A DNA stretch of 64,000 nucleotides from Pseudochelatococcus lubricantis (GCF_042432495.1 NZ_JBHLXC010000024.1:270877-334876); one strand, 5' to 3'. Counted from the stretch's first letter, positions 8,158 through 17,510 are shown. Translations and numbers: made by a program. The notes: generated by a model not told the origin, from the letters alone.

Positions 8158-9345
8158 TCAGAAGAACGCCTGCAGCCCGGTCTGGGCGCGCCCGAGGATG
8201 AGGGCGTGCACGTCGTGGGTGCCCTCATAGGTGTTCACGGTTTCCAGATTCTGCGCGTGGCGCATGATGTGATACTCGATCTGGATGCCGTTGCCGCCGT
8301 GCATGTCGCGCGCCGTGCGGGCGATATCGAGCGCCTTGCCGCAGTTGTTGCGCTTGACGATGGAGATGATCTCGGGCGCGAAGGAGCCCTCGTCCATCAG
8401 CTGCCCGACACGCAGGCTAGCCTGCAGGCCCAGCGCGATCTCCGTCTGCATGTCGGCGAGCTTCTTCTGGAAGAGCTGCGTCGCCGCCAGCGGCCTGTTG
8501 AACTGCTTGCGGTCCAGCCCATACTGGCGGGCGCGGAACCAGCAGTCCTCGGCGGCGCCGAGGGCGCCCCACGAGATGCCGTAGCGCGCGCGGTTGAGGC
8601 AGCCGAACGGCCCCTTGAGCCCGGCGACGTGCGGCAGCAGCGCCTCCTCGCCCACCTCGACATCCTGCAGCACGATCTCGCCTGTGATGGAGGCGCGCAG
8701 GCTGAGCTTGCCCTCGATCTTGGGCGCGGAAAGGCCCTTGGTGCCCTTTTCCAGCACGAAGCCGCGAATCTGGCCGTCATGCGCCGCCGACTTCGCCCAG
8801 ACCACGAACACGTCGGCGATCGGCGCGTTGGAAATCCACGTCTTGGAGCCGTTGAGGCGATAGCCGCCGTCAATCTTCTCCGCGCGCGTCTTCATGCCGC
8901 CGGGGTCGGAACCGGCGTCGGGCTCCGTAAGGCCGAAGCAGCCGATCCACTCGCCCGAGGCGAGCTTCGGCAGGTACTTCCGGCGGTGTTCCTCGGAGCC
9001 GTAGGCATAAATCGGATACATGACGAGCGACGACTGCACGCTCATCATCGACCGGTAGCCGCTGTCGATACGCTCGACCTCGCGGGCGATCAGGCCATAG
9101 GCAACATAGCTCGCGCCCGCGCCGCCATATTCTTCCGGCACCGTGGGGCCAAGCAACCCGGCCTCGCCCATCTCGCGGAAGATCGCCGGGTCCGTCTTCT
9201 CGTGCAGGTAGGCTTCCTGGATGCGCGGCGCGAGCCGGTCCGCCGCGAAGGCGGCCGCGGAGTCGCGGATGATGCGTTCGTCTTCCGTCAACTGGTTGTC
9301 GAGTTGAAACGGATCGTTCCACGTAAAGGCGCTGTATTCCGCCAC
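8158..9345 (-). CDS. gcdH: Glutaryl-CoA dehydrogenase
   Basis: A 395-residue FAD acyl-CoA dehydrogenase that oxidises and decarboxylates glutaryl-CoA to crotonyl-CoA, passing electrons to ETF. The sequence WNDPFQLDNQLTEDERIIRDSAAAF and the GcdH-type GSDPGGMKTRAEK, SKTWISNAPIADVFVVWAK, and C-terminal HGGNGIQIEYHIMRHAQNLETVNTYEGTHDVHALILG are diagnostic; the catalytic base is the glutamate of NTYEGT. A GTG at 9345 was chosen because GGGAGGGA lies at the right distance; a longer in-frame GTG at 9378 has that site inside the coding region. It probably forms an operon with the following CoA-transferase and is controlled by the divergent LysR gene. Confidence 0.92.
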   Translation of the reverse strand: MAEYSAFTWNDPFQLDNQLTEDERIIRDSAAAFAADRLAPRIQEAYLHEKTDPAIFREMGEAGLLGPTVPEEYGGAGASYVAYGLIAREVERIDSGYRSMMSVQSSLVMYPIYAYGSEEHRRKYLPKLASGEWIGCFGLTEPDAGSDPGGMKTRAEKIDGGYRLNGSKTWISNAPIADVFVVWAKSAAHDGQIRGFVLEKGTKGLSAPKIEGKLSLRASITGEIVLQDVEVGEEALLPHVAGLKGPFGCLNRARYGISWGALGAAEDCWFRARQYGLDRKQFNRPLAATQLFQKKLADMQTEIALGLQASLRVGQLMDEGSFAPEIISIVKRNNCGKALDIARTARDMHGGNGIQIEYHIMRHAQNLETVNTYEGTHDVHALILGRAQTGLQAFF

Positions 9346-9421
9346 GGCATGTCCCTCCCAGTCCTTAAACAGCGTCACGCGCCGGGCTCCCGGCGATCTC
9401 CCCTATCGATACGGCTATCAT

Positions 9422-9433
9422 GCAAAGCTTTGC
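9422..9433. promoter_or_regulatory. Palindrome in the gcdH/LysR divergent promoter
   Basis: GCAAAGCTTTGC is a perfect 12-base palindrome midway between the start of gcdH and the divergent LysR gene. It could be part of the LysR operator, but LysR sites usually follow T-N11-A and this one does not clearly fit, so the role is speculative. Confidence 0.3.
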
Positions 9434-9487
9434 CGCCTCTCTCAAACGATGTTTACTCACCGTCCCCATGAGATATATTCATGTATC

Positions 9488-10426
9488 ATGATTGCGATGC
9501 AACGTCGCCTGCTGCCCGCCACGGGGGCGCTGGCCGCTTTCGATGCCGTGGCGAGGCTCGGCAGCTTTTCCGCCGCCGCGCAGGAACTGTCCCTCACCCA
9601 GAGCGCCATCTCCAAGCAGATCGCCGCGCTGGAGGGGCAGCTCGGTATCGCGCTGTTCGAGCGCACGGGCCGGGGCGTCGCGCTGACGCAGCAGGGAACA
9701 GCCTATGCGGTCGCCGTCGCCGATGCGCTGGCGACCATCCGCGCCGCCTCCCTGCGCGCCATGGCGGGCGAAGCCCGCCAGACGCTCAATCTCGCGATCC
9801 TGCCCACTTTCGGCACGCGCTGGTTGATGCCGCGCATCCCCTCCTTCATCGCCCGGCATCCGGAAGTGACACTCAACTTCGCCACCCGCATCGGGCGCTT
9901 CGACATCGAGGCGGAGGGTTTCGACGCCACGACCCACATCGGCACCGCGGACTGGCCGGGAACGGAAAGCACGTTCCTGATGCACGAAACGGTGGCACCC
10001 ATGGCGAGCCCCGCCTTCCTGCGCGAGCATCCGATTACGGCGCCTGACGATCTCGCCAGGCTGCCCCTGCTGCACATGGGGTCACGGCCGGAGGCATGGG
10101 ATCACTGGTTCAGGACGGCGGGCGTTTCGGCGCCGGCGGCGATGCGCGGCATGCGCTTCGAACAGTTTTCGACGGTGGCGCAGGCCTGCATGGCCGGTGT
10201 GGGCGTCGCGCTGCTGCCGCTTTTCCTGATCGCGTCGGAAATCGGCAGCGGCCAGCTCGTCGTCGCCTTCGACCATCCGGTCAGAAGTCCACGCTCGTAT
10301 TATCTGATTTCGCCACGCGCGCGGGCGCGCCTCGCCCCCGTCGCGGCGTTCCGGCGCTGGCTCATCGCGGAAGTCGACACCTGGAAAAGCGAGGGCGGAT
10401 ACGACGAGGGTGGGCCGGAAACCTGA
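9488..10426 (+). CDS. LysR-family transcriptional regulator (GcdR-like)
   Basis: A 312-residue LTTR. The winged HTH occupies residues 1-65 (LLPATGALAAFDAVARLGSFSAAAQELSLTQSAISKQIAALE), followed by the effector-binding domain (TLNLAILPTFGTRWLMPRIPSF onward). Two in-frame ATGs, 9488 and 9497, are equally plausible; neither has a strong Shine-Dalgarno sequence. It is divergent from glutaryl-CoA dehydrogenase and CoA-transferase genes, the position of GcdR, the glutarate-responsive activator of gcdHG in pseudomonads. The GcvA/AmpR-like subgroup similarity fits. Effector identity is inferred from the neighbourhood. Confidence 0.85.
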   Translation: MIAMQRRLLPATGALAAFDAVARLGSFSAAAQELSLTQSAISKQIAALEGQLGIALFERTGRGVALTQQGTAYAVAVADALATIRAASLRAMAGEARQTLNLAILPTFGTRWLMPRIPSFIARHPEVTLNFATRIGRFDIEAEGFDATTHIGTADWPGTESTFLMHETVAPMASPAFLREHPITAPDDLARLPLLHMGSRPEAWDHWFRTAGVSAPAAMRGMRFEQFSTVAQACMAGVGVALLPLFLIASEIGSGQLVVAFDHPVRSPRSYYLISPRARARLAPVAAFRRWLIAEVDTWKSEGGYDEGGPET

Positions 10427-10451
10427 CGGCAAACGCCCCTGTCCGCCCGCG

Positions 10452-11171
10452 TCACGAGAACAGCGAATCGATGTCGTCCTGCGAGACGACATCGACGTCC
10501 GCCTTCAGCGGCGGCCCGTTCAGCAGGGCGGCGTCGCCCTCGCGCCTGTCCGACGCCGCGTCCTGATCCGGGATGAAGGAGAACCCTTCCTCGCCGCCCC
10601 AGATCGACATCATGGTTGCCACGCGGTCCTCGATGAAGTGGAGCACCTGCACCACCTTGCCGATGCGCTGGCCCGTGAGGTCCTGAAAGTTGCAGGCCTC
10701 GAAGATGCGGATGGCCTGCTTGTGGATTTCCACCACCATCGCCTGATCGGCGCCGCCCAGCTTGGCCAGCAGCCTGCCCGCCGTTTCCTCGACCGTTTCG
10801 GCGGCGGACAGGATCGTCTCCGTCGCCGCCTCGGTGCCGTTGACCACGGCATCCAGCTCGTCGAGCGCACGGCTGGACGAGTCGCCCCTCAACCCCTTCA
10901 CCTGCAGGTTGAGTATTTCCCGCTTGGTCTGCGATATCGCGTGATGAATCAGCGCGACCTCCGACCGCATCGGGCCGTTGGCCGCCCGGGCGTCGGCAGG
11001 CGCCACGGCCATGCCCTGCTGCACGAGCCCCTTGATATCCGCCAACTCCTGGAACACCCGTTCGAACAGCGCCGTGCTGTCGACCGGCTCGACCGCCGGG
11101 CGCAAGTCGCGCTCCTCGTGCTCCGCGTCCATGCCCGTCTCGATCCGGAACGGCCGACGATCTGCTGGCAT
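10452..11171 (-). CDS. cheZ: CheZ-like phosphatase of CheY-P
   Basis: A 239-residue protein matching the CheZ four-helix family. The signature EACNFQDLTGQRIGKVVQVLHFIEDRV holds the catalytic glutamine (about Q168 from the chosen start), which positions water for CheY-P dephosphorylation. The long preceding helix region (about 70-165) would form the hairpin. The C-terminus ends VSQDDIDSLFS, resembling the CheY-binding N-terminal peptide of FliM. ATG 11171 is chosen because GGGAG lies 8 bases upstream; ATG 11189 also possible. The divergent neighbour encodes a CheY-like receiver, its natural substrate. No flagellar or MCP genes lie in the window. Confidence 0.85.
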   Translation of the reverse strand: MPADRRPFRIETGMDAEHEERDLRPAVEPVDSTALFERVFQELADIKGLVQQGMAVAPADARAANGPMRSEVALIHHAISQTKREILNLQVKGLRGDSSSRALDELDAVVNGTEAATETILSAAETVEETAGRLLAKLGGADQAMVVEIHKQAIRIFEACNFQDLTGQRIGKVVQVLHFIEDRVATMMSIWGGEEGFSFIPDQDAASDRREGDAALLNGPPLKADVDVVSQDDIDSLFS

Positions 11172-11349
11172 CGGCTTTTCTCCCGCCATCAGCAATACCT
11201 GACCCACAGATAGACGATCGGCAGCAAATTCGCAATATTCGCAAGCTTCCGGATGCAAGCTTCAGGCAAGCCTGAGATGCAATCTACTGCCTGTGCGACG
11301 CATATGCGGCGGATCTCAATGTACAGCGTATCCACGATCGGAGTTATCG

Positions 11350-11730
11350 ATGGCCCTTGATCTTTCGATGCCTATTCTCGTCGTAGACGACTACAAGACG
11401 ATGATTCGCATCATCCGGAATCTGCTCAAGCAACTGGGCTTTCAGGACATCGATGACGCGGCCGATGGCAGCGAGGCATTGGCGAAGCTGAACGAACGCA
11501 AGTACGGCCTCGTCATTTCCGACTGGAACATGGAGCCGATGACGGGATACGAACTGCTCAAGCAGGTGCGCGGAAACCCGGCGCTGGAAGCGATCCCCTT
11601 CATCATGGTCACGGCGGAGGCCAAGAGCGAAAACGTCGTCGCCGCGAAGAAGGCCGGCGTGAACAACTACATCGTCAAGCCGTTCAACGCCCAGACGCTG
11701 AAGGACAAGATCGAGGCCGTGTTCGCCTGA
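11350..11730 (+). CDS. cheY: CheY-like response regulator (stand-alone receiver)
   Basis: A 126-residue single receiver domain. All functional residues are present: acidic pair D13/D14, phospho-acceptor D58 (VISDWNMEPMTG), switch T88 (IMVTAEA) and K110 (YIVKPFNA). The NMEPMTGYELL stretch is typical of the CheY that acts on the flagellar motor. ATG 11350 is preceded by CGGAG. It lies opposite cheZ with 178 bases between starts; that gap has direct GCAAGCTTC repeats at 11241 and 11255. The pair forms a signal-on/signal-off module for motility, assuming a chemotaxis kinase elsewhere in the genome. Confidence 0.9.
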   Translation: MALDLSMPILVVDDYKTMIRIIRNLLKQLGFQDIDDAADGSEALAKLNERKYGLVISDWNMEPMTGYELLKQVRGNPALEAIPFIMVTAEAKSENVVAAKKAGVNNYIVKPFNAQTLKDKIEAVFA

Positions 11731-11880
11731 CACGCAGGCCAATGCGCGGAGGCAGCGCGGCGGAGGCGCGGAACGCCTCGTCCCAACGCTCCCGGTCTTG
11801 GGCCGTTCGCGTGCGGCTTTGCTCAAGCACCGCGCGGGCTTGACCGTGCCGCGACGAACCAGGCTCATCGCGGAGCAGTG

Positions 11881-14800
11881 TTATTCGGCCGGGACGGTAT
11901 GCGCCCCCGCGGTTCCCGACGCCCGGCCCGCCTCATGCCCTGCCAGGGCAGCCTGCGCCTCGTCGTTGCCGTGCTCCCGCGAGAAGCGCCTTCCAAGGAA
12001 ACTGTAGACGGTGGGCACCACGAACAGCGTCAGCAATGTCCCCAGCGTCATGCCGCCGACGATGACGAGGCCGATCTGCTGACGGCTCTCCGCGCCCGCG
12101 CCCGTCGCCATCGCCAGCGGAACCGCGCCGAGCACCATGGCGCCGGTGGTCATCAGGATGGGCCGCAGGCGCAGCGTCGCCGCCTCCACGACGGCGGCGA
12201 GCCTCTCCCGCCCCGCCTCCTGCTGCTGGTTGGCGAATTCCACGATCAGGATGCCGTGCTTGGTGATGAGGCCCACCAGCGTCACGAGGCCGATCTGCGA
12301 ATAGACATTCATCGTGCCGCCGCCGTAGTAGAGCGCGGCGAGCGCGCCCGTGATGGACAGCGGCACGCTGAGCAGAATGATGACCGGATCGCGAAAACTC
12401 TCGAACTGCGCCGCGAGCACCAGATAGATGAAGCCGAGCGCCAGCACGAACACCGCGAGCAGGCTCTGGCTCGACGCACGGAACTCGCGGCTCTGGCCAC
12501 CGACATCCGTCTGCATGCTGTCCGGCAGCACGTCGGCCGCCGCCTGCTCCAGGAAGGCGAGGCCGTCGCCGAGCGCGTAACCGGGCGCGAGATTGCTGGA
12601 GATGGTGGCCGAGCGGAGCTGGTTGAAGCGGCGCAGATCCTTCGGTGCCACCGATTCCGCCACCTGCACGATGTTCGACAGTTGCACCATCTCGCCCGAG
12701 GGCGCGCGCAGGAAGATCGTGGACAGCGTCGAAGGCGAGGCGCGGTCCTCCGCCGCCATCTGCACGTAGACATCGTACTGCTCGCCATCCACCTCGAAGC
12801 GGGTGACCTGCCGGCCGCCGAGCAGCGTCTCCAGCGTGCGCCCGACCACCGAGACGTCCAGACCGAGATCGGCCACCTTCGCCCGGTCGAGTGTGACGCG
12901 GAACTCCGGCTTGTTCAGCTTGAGATCAGACTCGGGGTTGACGAAGCCGGGCCAGCCGCGTGCGCGCTCCAGCAGCGCGTCGACCTGCTCCTGCAGTTCC
13001 TCGTAGGTGCCCGATGTCTGCACCACGAACTCCACAGGGCGCGAGGAGCCGCGCTGCCCGAGCGAGGCGGGGTTGTTGGCGTAGGCCTCGATACCGGGGA
13101 TGCGCTGCAGGCGCTGGCGCATGTCGGCAGCGAGCTGCTGCTGCTTCACGCCGCGCTCGTCCCAGTCCTTCAGACGGCCGATGGCCATGAAGTCGGTGAT
13201 CTCGGGAAAGCCCAGGATGACAAGCACCGAGTCCATTTCCGGAATGGTGCGCAGGTCCTGCTCAATGACGTTCACGTAGCGGCTCATGTAGGCGAGCGTC
13301 GCGCCCTCGGGGCCGCTGCCGCGGATCATCACGACCCCGCGGTCCTCCACCGGCGCGAGTTCGGAACGCAGCGCGGTGAAGTAGTAGCCGCTTAGCCCGG
13401 CGACGGCGAGCGCCAGCACCACCACGAGGAAGCGCACCCGCATCGCGCCCGAAAGCATCCGGCGGTATCCCGATTCGAGCCCGGCGAACCCCTTTTCCAG
13501 CAGCAGGAAGAGGCGGCCGGGGTTCGGGTTTTGCCGCAGCAGCTTCGCGCACATCATGGGCGTGAGCGTCAGCGCCACGAAGCCGGAGACGATCACCGCG
13601 CCCGCGAGCGTGAGCGCGAATTCGAGGAACAGGCGGCCGGTGCGCCCTTCCGCGAAGGCCACCGGCGCATAGACCGCGGCGAGCGTCAGCGTCATGGCGA
13701 CGACGGCGAAGCCGATCTCGCGCACCCCCTTGATCGCTGCATCCGCCGGCTTCATGCCCTCCTCGACATGGCGGTGGATGTTCTCCAGCACCACGATGGC
13801 GTCGTCGACCACGAGCCCGATGGCGAGCACCATGGCAAGCAGTGTCAGCGTGTTGATGCTGAAGCCGAGCATCAGCATCAGCGCGAAGGTGGTGACGAGC
13901 GAGATCGGAATGGTGACGATGGGAATGAGCGAGGCGCGCAGCGAGCGCAGGAAGACGAGAATCACCAGCACCACGAGCACGATCGCCTCGACGATGGCGT
14001 GGTAGACCGCCTTGATGGAGCGGTCGATGAACACCGCGTTGTCGTTGCCGATCTGCGCCGAGACGCCCTCCGGCAGGGAGGCGTTGATCTCCGGCATCAC
14101 CTGCCGCATCGCGCCCGACACGTCGAGCGGGTTCGCCACCGCCTGCTTGACGATGCCAACGGTGACGCTGGTCTTGCCATTGAAGCGCCCGTCGCGGCGC
14201 GTGTCCGCCGCGCCGAGTTCCACCCGCGCCACGTCCCGCAGGCGCACCTGGTAGTTGCCGGCGAGCTTCACCACCACATTCTCGAATTCCGGAACGCTGG
14301 TGAGGCCGGTGCGTGACAGCACGGTGAACTCGCGGCCGGAGCTTTCGATGCGGCCCGACGGCAGCTCGACATTCTGGGCGCGCAGAGCCGCCTCCACGTC
14401 CTGCACCGTGAGGTTGTAGGCGGCGAGCCGCTCGCGGTCGATCCAGATGCGCATGGCATAGCGGCGCTCGCCGAAGATGGTCACGTCCGCGACGCCGGTC
14501 AGGTTCTTGAAGCGATTGACGACGTAGCGGTCGATATAGTCGGTGAGTTCCAGCGCGTTCATGCGGTCGCTCATGAAGGCGATGTAGACGACCGGCTGGG
14601 CATCCGCCTCCACCTTGGCGATCACGGGCTCGTCTACTTCGTCCGGCAGGCGGCCGCGCACGCGGCTCACGCGGTCGCGCACGTCGTTCGCCGCCACGTC
14701 CGGATCGACGCTGAGGTTGAAGCGCACGGTGATGCGGCTCGATTCGGACCGGCTGACGGATTCGAGCACATCGATGCCCGCGATGCCGGCGATCGACCCT

Positions 14801-15003
14801 TCGAGCACCTGCGTCACCTGGCTCTCGATGATGGACGCGGAGGCGCCGGGATAGCTCACTGTCACCGATACCACCGGCTCATCGATGTTCGGATACTCGC
14901 GCACCGTCAGCCTGTTGTAGGAGACGACGCCGATCAGCACCATGATCAGGCTGAGCACGGTGGCGAACACCGGGCGGCGGATGCAAAGCTCGGCAAATCC
15001 CAT
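11881..15003 (-). CDS. RND multidrug efflux pump, inner-membrane transporter (HAE1 family)
   Basis: A 1040-residue proton-driven exporter that trimerises in the inner membrane and, with an adaptor and an outer-membrane channel, expels drugs or toxic compounds. N-terminus MGFAELCIRRPVFATVLSLIMVLIGVVSYNRL is the first transmembrane helix; the PGASASIIESQVTQVLEGSIAGIAGID porter motif follows. The proton-relay segment in helix 4, VLAIGLVVDDAIVVLENIHRH, with its two adjacent aspartates is intact near residue 400, and VGLITKHGILIVEFANQQ in helix 10-11 near residue 940. Length is standard. The adaptor gene is 18 bases upstream. No outer-membrane TolC-type gene is in the operon, so it probably borrows one. 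Confidence 0.93.
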   Translation of the reverse strand: MGFAELCIRRPVFATVLSLIMVLIGVVSYNRLTVREYPNIDEPVVSVTVSYPGASASIIESQVTQVLEGSIAGIAGIDVLESVSRSESSRITVRFNLSVDPDVAANDVRDRVSRVRGRLPDEVDEPVIAKVEADAQPVVYIAFMSDRMNALELTDYIDRYVVNRFKNLTGVADVTIFGERRYAMRIWIDRERLAAYNLTVQDVEAALRAQNVELPSGRIESSGREFTVLSRTGLTSVPEFENVVVKLAGNYQVRLRDVARVELGAADTRRDGRFNGKTSVTVGIVKQAVANPLDVSGAMRQVMPEINASLPEGVSAQIGNDNAVFIDRSIKAVYHAIVEAIVLVVLVILVFLRSLRASLIPIVTIPISLVTTFALMLMLGFSINTLTLLAMVLAIGLVVDDAIVVLENIHRHVEEGMKPADAAIKGVREIGFAVVAMTLTLAAVYAPVAFAEGRTGRLFLEFALTLAGAVIVSGFVALTLTPMMCAKLLRQNPNPGRLFLLLEKGFAGLESGYRRMLSGAMRVRFLVVVLALAVAGLSGYYFTALRSELAPVEDRGVVMIRGSGPEGATLAYMSRYVNVIEQDLRTIPEMDSVLVILGFPEITDFMAIGRLKDWDERGVKQQQLAADMRQRLQRIPGIEAYANNPASLGQRGSSRPVEFVVQTSGTYEELQEQVDALLERARGWPGFVNPESDLKLNKPEFRVTLDRAKVADLGLDVSVVGRTLETLLGGRQVTRFEVDGEQYDVYVQMAAEDRASPSTLSTIFLRAPSGEMVQLSNIVQVAESVAPKDLRRFNQLRSATISSNLAPGYALGDGLAFLEQAAADVLPDSMQTDVGGQSREFRASSQSLLAVFVLALGFIYLVLAAQFESFRDPVIILLSVPLSITGALAALYYGGGTMNVYSQIGLVTLVGLITKHGILIVEFANQQQEAGRERLAAVVEAATLRLRPILMTTGAMVLGAVPLAMATGAGAESRQQIGLVIVGGMTLGTLLTLFVVPTVYSFLGRRFSREHGNDEAQAALAGHEAGRASGTAGAHTVPAE

Positions 15004-15021
15004 TTCCGCGCCCCTTCCCCG

Positions 15022-16188
15022 TCAGATCTGGCCGGCGGCTGCCACCGCGACCTCGACCGCCGCGCCGTTGCGCAGGCGGTGCTGGCCGGCGGTGACGACG
15101 ACGGCGGAGACATCGAGCCCTTCCAGCACCTCGACCTCGCCGGCTCGGCGCGCGCCGAGCCGCACCACCGTCTCCACCGCCTTGCCGTCGACGACGCGGT
15201 AGACGAGCGCGTCCGCGCCCCGCGGCACGATGGCTTCCTCCGGAATGAACACGCTCTCGCCGCCGGCCGCGCTCTTGATGGCGATGCGCGCGAAAAGGCC
15301 CGGACGCAGCGCCAGGTCGGGGTTCGGCAGCCGCGCGCGGATGTTGAGCGCCCGCCCGTTCACGTCCACCATCGGGTCGACGGCATAGATGGCGCCGACG
15401 AAGCGGCGCCCCGGCAGCGCGTCGACGGAAAGCTCCACCGTCTGGCCGACCGCAACCCTGGCGAGATAGGTTTCCGGCACCTTGAAGTCGACCTTCAGCC
15501 GGTCGATCTTTTCGAGATTGACGATCTGCGCGCCCGGATTGAGATACGCGCCCACAGAAACCTTGCGTACGCCGAGCATGCCGGAAAAAGGTGCGCGGAT
15601 GAACAGCTTGTTGTAGCGCGCCTCGACCAGCGCCAACGCGGCACGGGCGGTGGCAAGCGCCGCCGCCGCCTCGTCGTTGGCGCGCTGGGTGGCGTTGCCG
15701 CCCTTGGCGAGCACGTTGGTGCGCCGGAAATTGGCCTCGGCGAGGTCGAGCCGGGCGCGCACGTCGTCGATTTCAGCTTCCGTCAACGCCGAATCGAGCC
15801 GCAGCAGCAGGTCGCCGGCCGCCACCTGCTCGCCTTCCGAGAAGCTGATCTCGGCAACGCGGCCGGCAATCTCGGAGGAAATCTGCACGCTCTCGTCCGA
15901 CTGCAGGCTGCCGACGGTGTTGATGTCCGAGACCGCGTCGCCGACCCTGGCGGGGGCGGTCTCCACAGGGAATTTCTTTGCCGGCGCGGCGGGCGTCGCC
16001 GCCTTGTCCCCGGTGGCCTTGTCCCCCCCGGTCTGCGACTGCGCCTGCGCGGACGGCTGGCGGAACAGGGAGGAAAGGGGGGAGCCGTCGAGAAGGGCCA
16101 CAAGATCCCCGCCCCGCCGCTCGAACACAACCGCCCAGGCCACGGCCATGACGATAACAAGCAGCCCGACCGCCAACAACCTGCGCAT
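15022..16188 (-). CDS. RND efflux periplasmic adaptor (membrane fusion protein)
   Basis: A 388-residue adaptor that bridges the RND pump and the outer-membrane channel. Residues 1-24 form an uncleaved or lipid-free signal anchor (LLAVGLLVIVMAVAWAVVF), followed by a low-complexity linker (about 45-75). Then come the lipoyl half-motif (VGSLQSDESVQISSEIAGRVAEISFSEGEQVAAGDLLLRLD), the alpha-helical hairpin (about 135-190), the second lipoyl half (LFIRAPFSGMLGVRKVSVGAYLNPG), and the beta-barrel and membrane-proximal domains. ATG 16188 has GAGGATGACAC upstream. It is the first gene of a two-gene operon with the transporter. Confidence 0.92.
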   Translation of the reverse strand: MRRLLAVGLLVIVMAVAWAVVFERRGGDLVALLDGSPLSSLFRQPSAQAQSQTGGDKATGDKAATPAAPAKKFPVETAPARVGDAVSDINTVGSLQSDESVQISSEIAGRVAEISFSEGEQVAAGDLLLRLDSALTEAEIDDVRARLDLAEANFRRTNVLAKGGNATQRANDEAAAALATARAALALVEARYNKLFIRAPFSGMLGVRKVSVGAYLNPGAQIVNLEKIDRLKVDFKVPETYLARVAVGQTVELSVDALPGRRFVGAIYAVDPMVDVNGRALNIRARLPNPDLALRPGLFARIAIKSAAGGESVFIPEEAIVPRGADALVYRVVDGKAVETVVRLGARRAGEVEVLEGLDVSAVVVTAGQHRLRNGAAVEVAVAAAGQI

Positions 16189-16275
16189 GTGTCATCCTCG
16201 AATAGCCATGCCGGACGTATGACCGCGCAGCCGCCGCTCGCGTGTCCCGCCCCGATCATTCCGCACACCGACGTC

Positions 16276-16292
16276 ATGGTGCATCGCACCAT
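16276..16292. promoter_or_regulatory. Candidate operator upstream of the RND pump operon
   Basis: ATGGTGC-ATC-GCACCAT is a perfect 17-base inverted repeat about 88 bases before the adaptor start. It looks like TetR/AcrR-type pump operators. A second, less perfect dyad (GTTAACAT-N6-ATGTTGAC, 16306-16327) lies next to it. No TetR gene is in the window, so the binding protein is unknown. The rest of 16189-16502 (314 bases between divergent genes) shows no further gene. Confidence 0.45.
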
Positions 16293-16502
16293 ATCTGCGG
16301 CGCAAGTTAACATTCCCTCATGTTGACGTTTCCACGCCCGGCGCCGTGCTCCGGAACTTTTGCGGATCGTACCACGCCTGTCCAATCAAAGATGCGACAA
16401 CAATTTATTCCAATGCACAAGAGGGCCTGCATGGTTGACTTACCGCCCCATAAGGCTCTACCCGCAACGGGCGTCACATGTGGCTCAAGCTCAGGACAGG
16501 AC

Positions 16503-17510
16503 ATGACTGCTCATTATGATGTGCTCGGTATCGGCAACGCCATTGTCGATGTCATCGCCCGCGCGGAAGACGATTTCCTCGTGGCGCAGAATCTCGTCAA
16601 GGGTTCCATGCAGCTCATCGATGAGGCGCGCTCGCAGGAACTTTTCGCGGCGCTCGGGCCGGTCACCTGGGTTTCGGGCGGCAGCGCGGCCAACACGGTC
16701 GCGGGACTTGCCTCGCTCGGGGCGAAGCCGGCCTTCATCGGCAAGGTGAAGGACGATGACGCGGGCCGGCGCTTCGGCCACGACATCCGGTCGCTCGCGG
16801 TCGCCTTTCCCACCGCGCCCGCCGAAGACGGCCCGGCGACCGCCGTGTGCCTGATCGTCGTGACGCCGGACGGCGAGCGCACCATGAGCACCTATCTCGG
16901 CGCGAGCCAGCACCTCACCCCCGCCGACATCGACCGCGAAACGGTCGAGGCCGCGCGAATCACCTATCTCGAAGGCTACCTCTGGGACCCGGCGGACGCG
17001 AAGGAAGCCTTCATCAAGGCGTCGCGCATCGCCCACGGTGCCGGGCGCGACGTGGCGCTCACCCTGTCGGACGCCTTCTGCGTCGAGCGCTTCCGCGAGG
17101 AGTTCCTGGGGCTTTTGCGGACTCAGACGGTGGATATCGTGTTCGCCAACGAGGCGGAGTTGAAAAGCCTCTACGAGACTTCCGATTTCGACGCGGCTGT
17201 CGAGGCGCTGCGGCAGGAAGCCGTGCTCGGCGTCGTCACCCGCTCGGAAAAGGGCGCGCTGGTCGTTGCCCGGGACGAAACCATTGCGGTTCCCGCCTAT
17301 CCGGTGGCGGAGCTGACCGATTCGACCGGCGCGGGCGATTTGTTCGCGGCGGGCTTCCTGTTCGGCGTTTCGCATGGTCTCGACCTGCGCACCGCCGCCC
17401 ACCACGGGGCGCTGGCGGCCTCGCACATCATTCAGCATATCGGCGCGCGCCCGCAGAAGAACCTGCGTCAGCACGCCATCGACAACGGCCTGCCGGTCAG
17501 CGCGGACTGA
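16503..17510 (+). CDS. PfkB-family carbohydrate/adenosine kinase
   Basis: A 335-residue ribokinase-family kinase, similar to the adenosine kinases widespread in alphaproteobacteria (adenosine + ATP to AMP). The N-terminal PfkB signature is VSGGSAANTVAGLASLGAKPAFIGKVKDDDAG (about 57-88) and the C-terminal one DSTGAGDLFAAGFLFG with catalytic base D279. The ATG at 16503 follows AGGACAGGAC; longer in-frame extensions lack support. The substrate could instead be another nucleoside or sugar. It stands alone between a divergent pump operon and a DsbA-like gene. Confidence 0.85.
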   Translation: MTAHYDVLGIGNAIVDVIARAEDDFLVAQNLVKGSMQLIDEARSQELFAALGPVTWVSGGSAANTVAGLASLGAKPAFIGKVKDDDAGRRFGHDIRSLAVAFPTAPAEDGPATAVCLIVVTPDGERTMSTYLGASQHLTPADIDRETVEAARITYLEGYLWDPADAKEAFIKASRIAHGAGRDVALTLSDAFCVERFREEFLGLLRTQTVDIVFANEAELKSLYETSDFDAAVEALRQEAVLGVVTRSEKGALVVARDETIAVPAYPVAELTDSTGAGDLFAAGFLFGVSHGLDLRTAAHHGALAASHIIQHIGARPQKNLRQHAIDNGLPVSAD

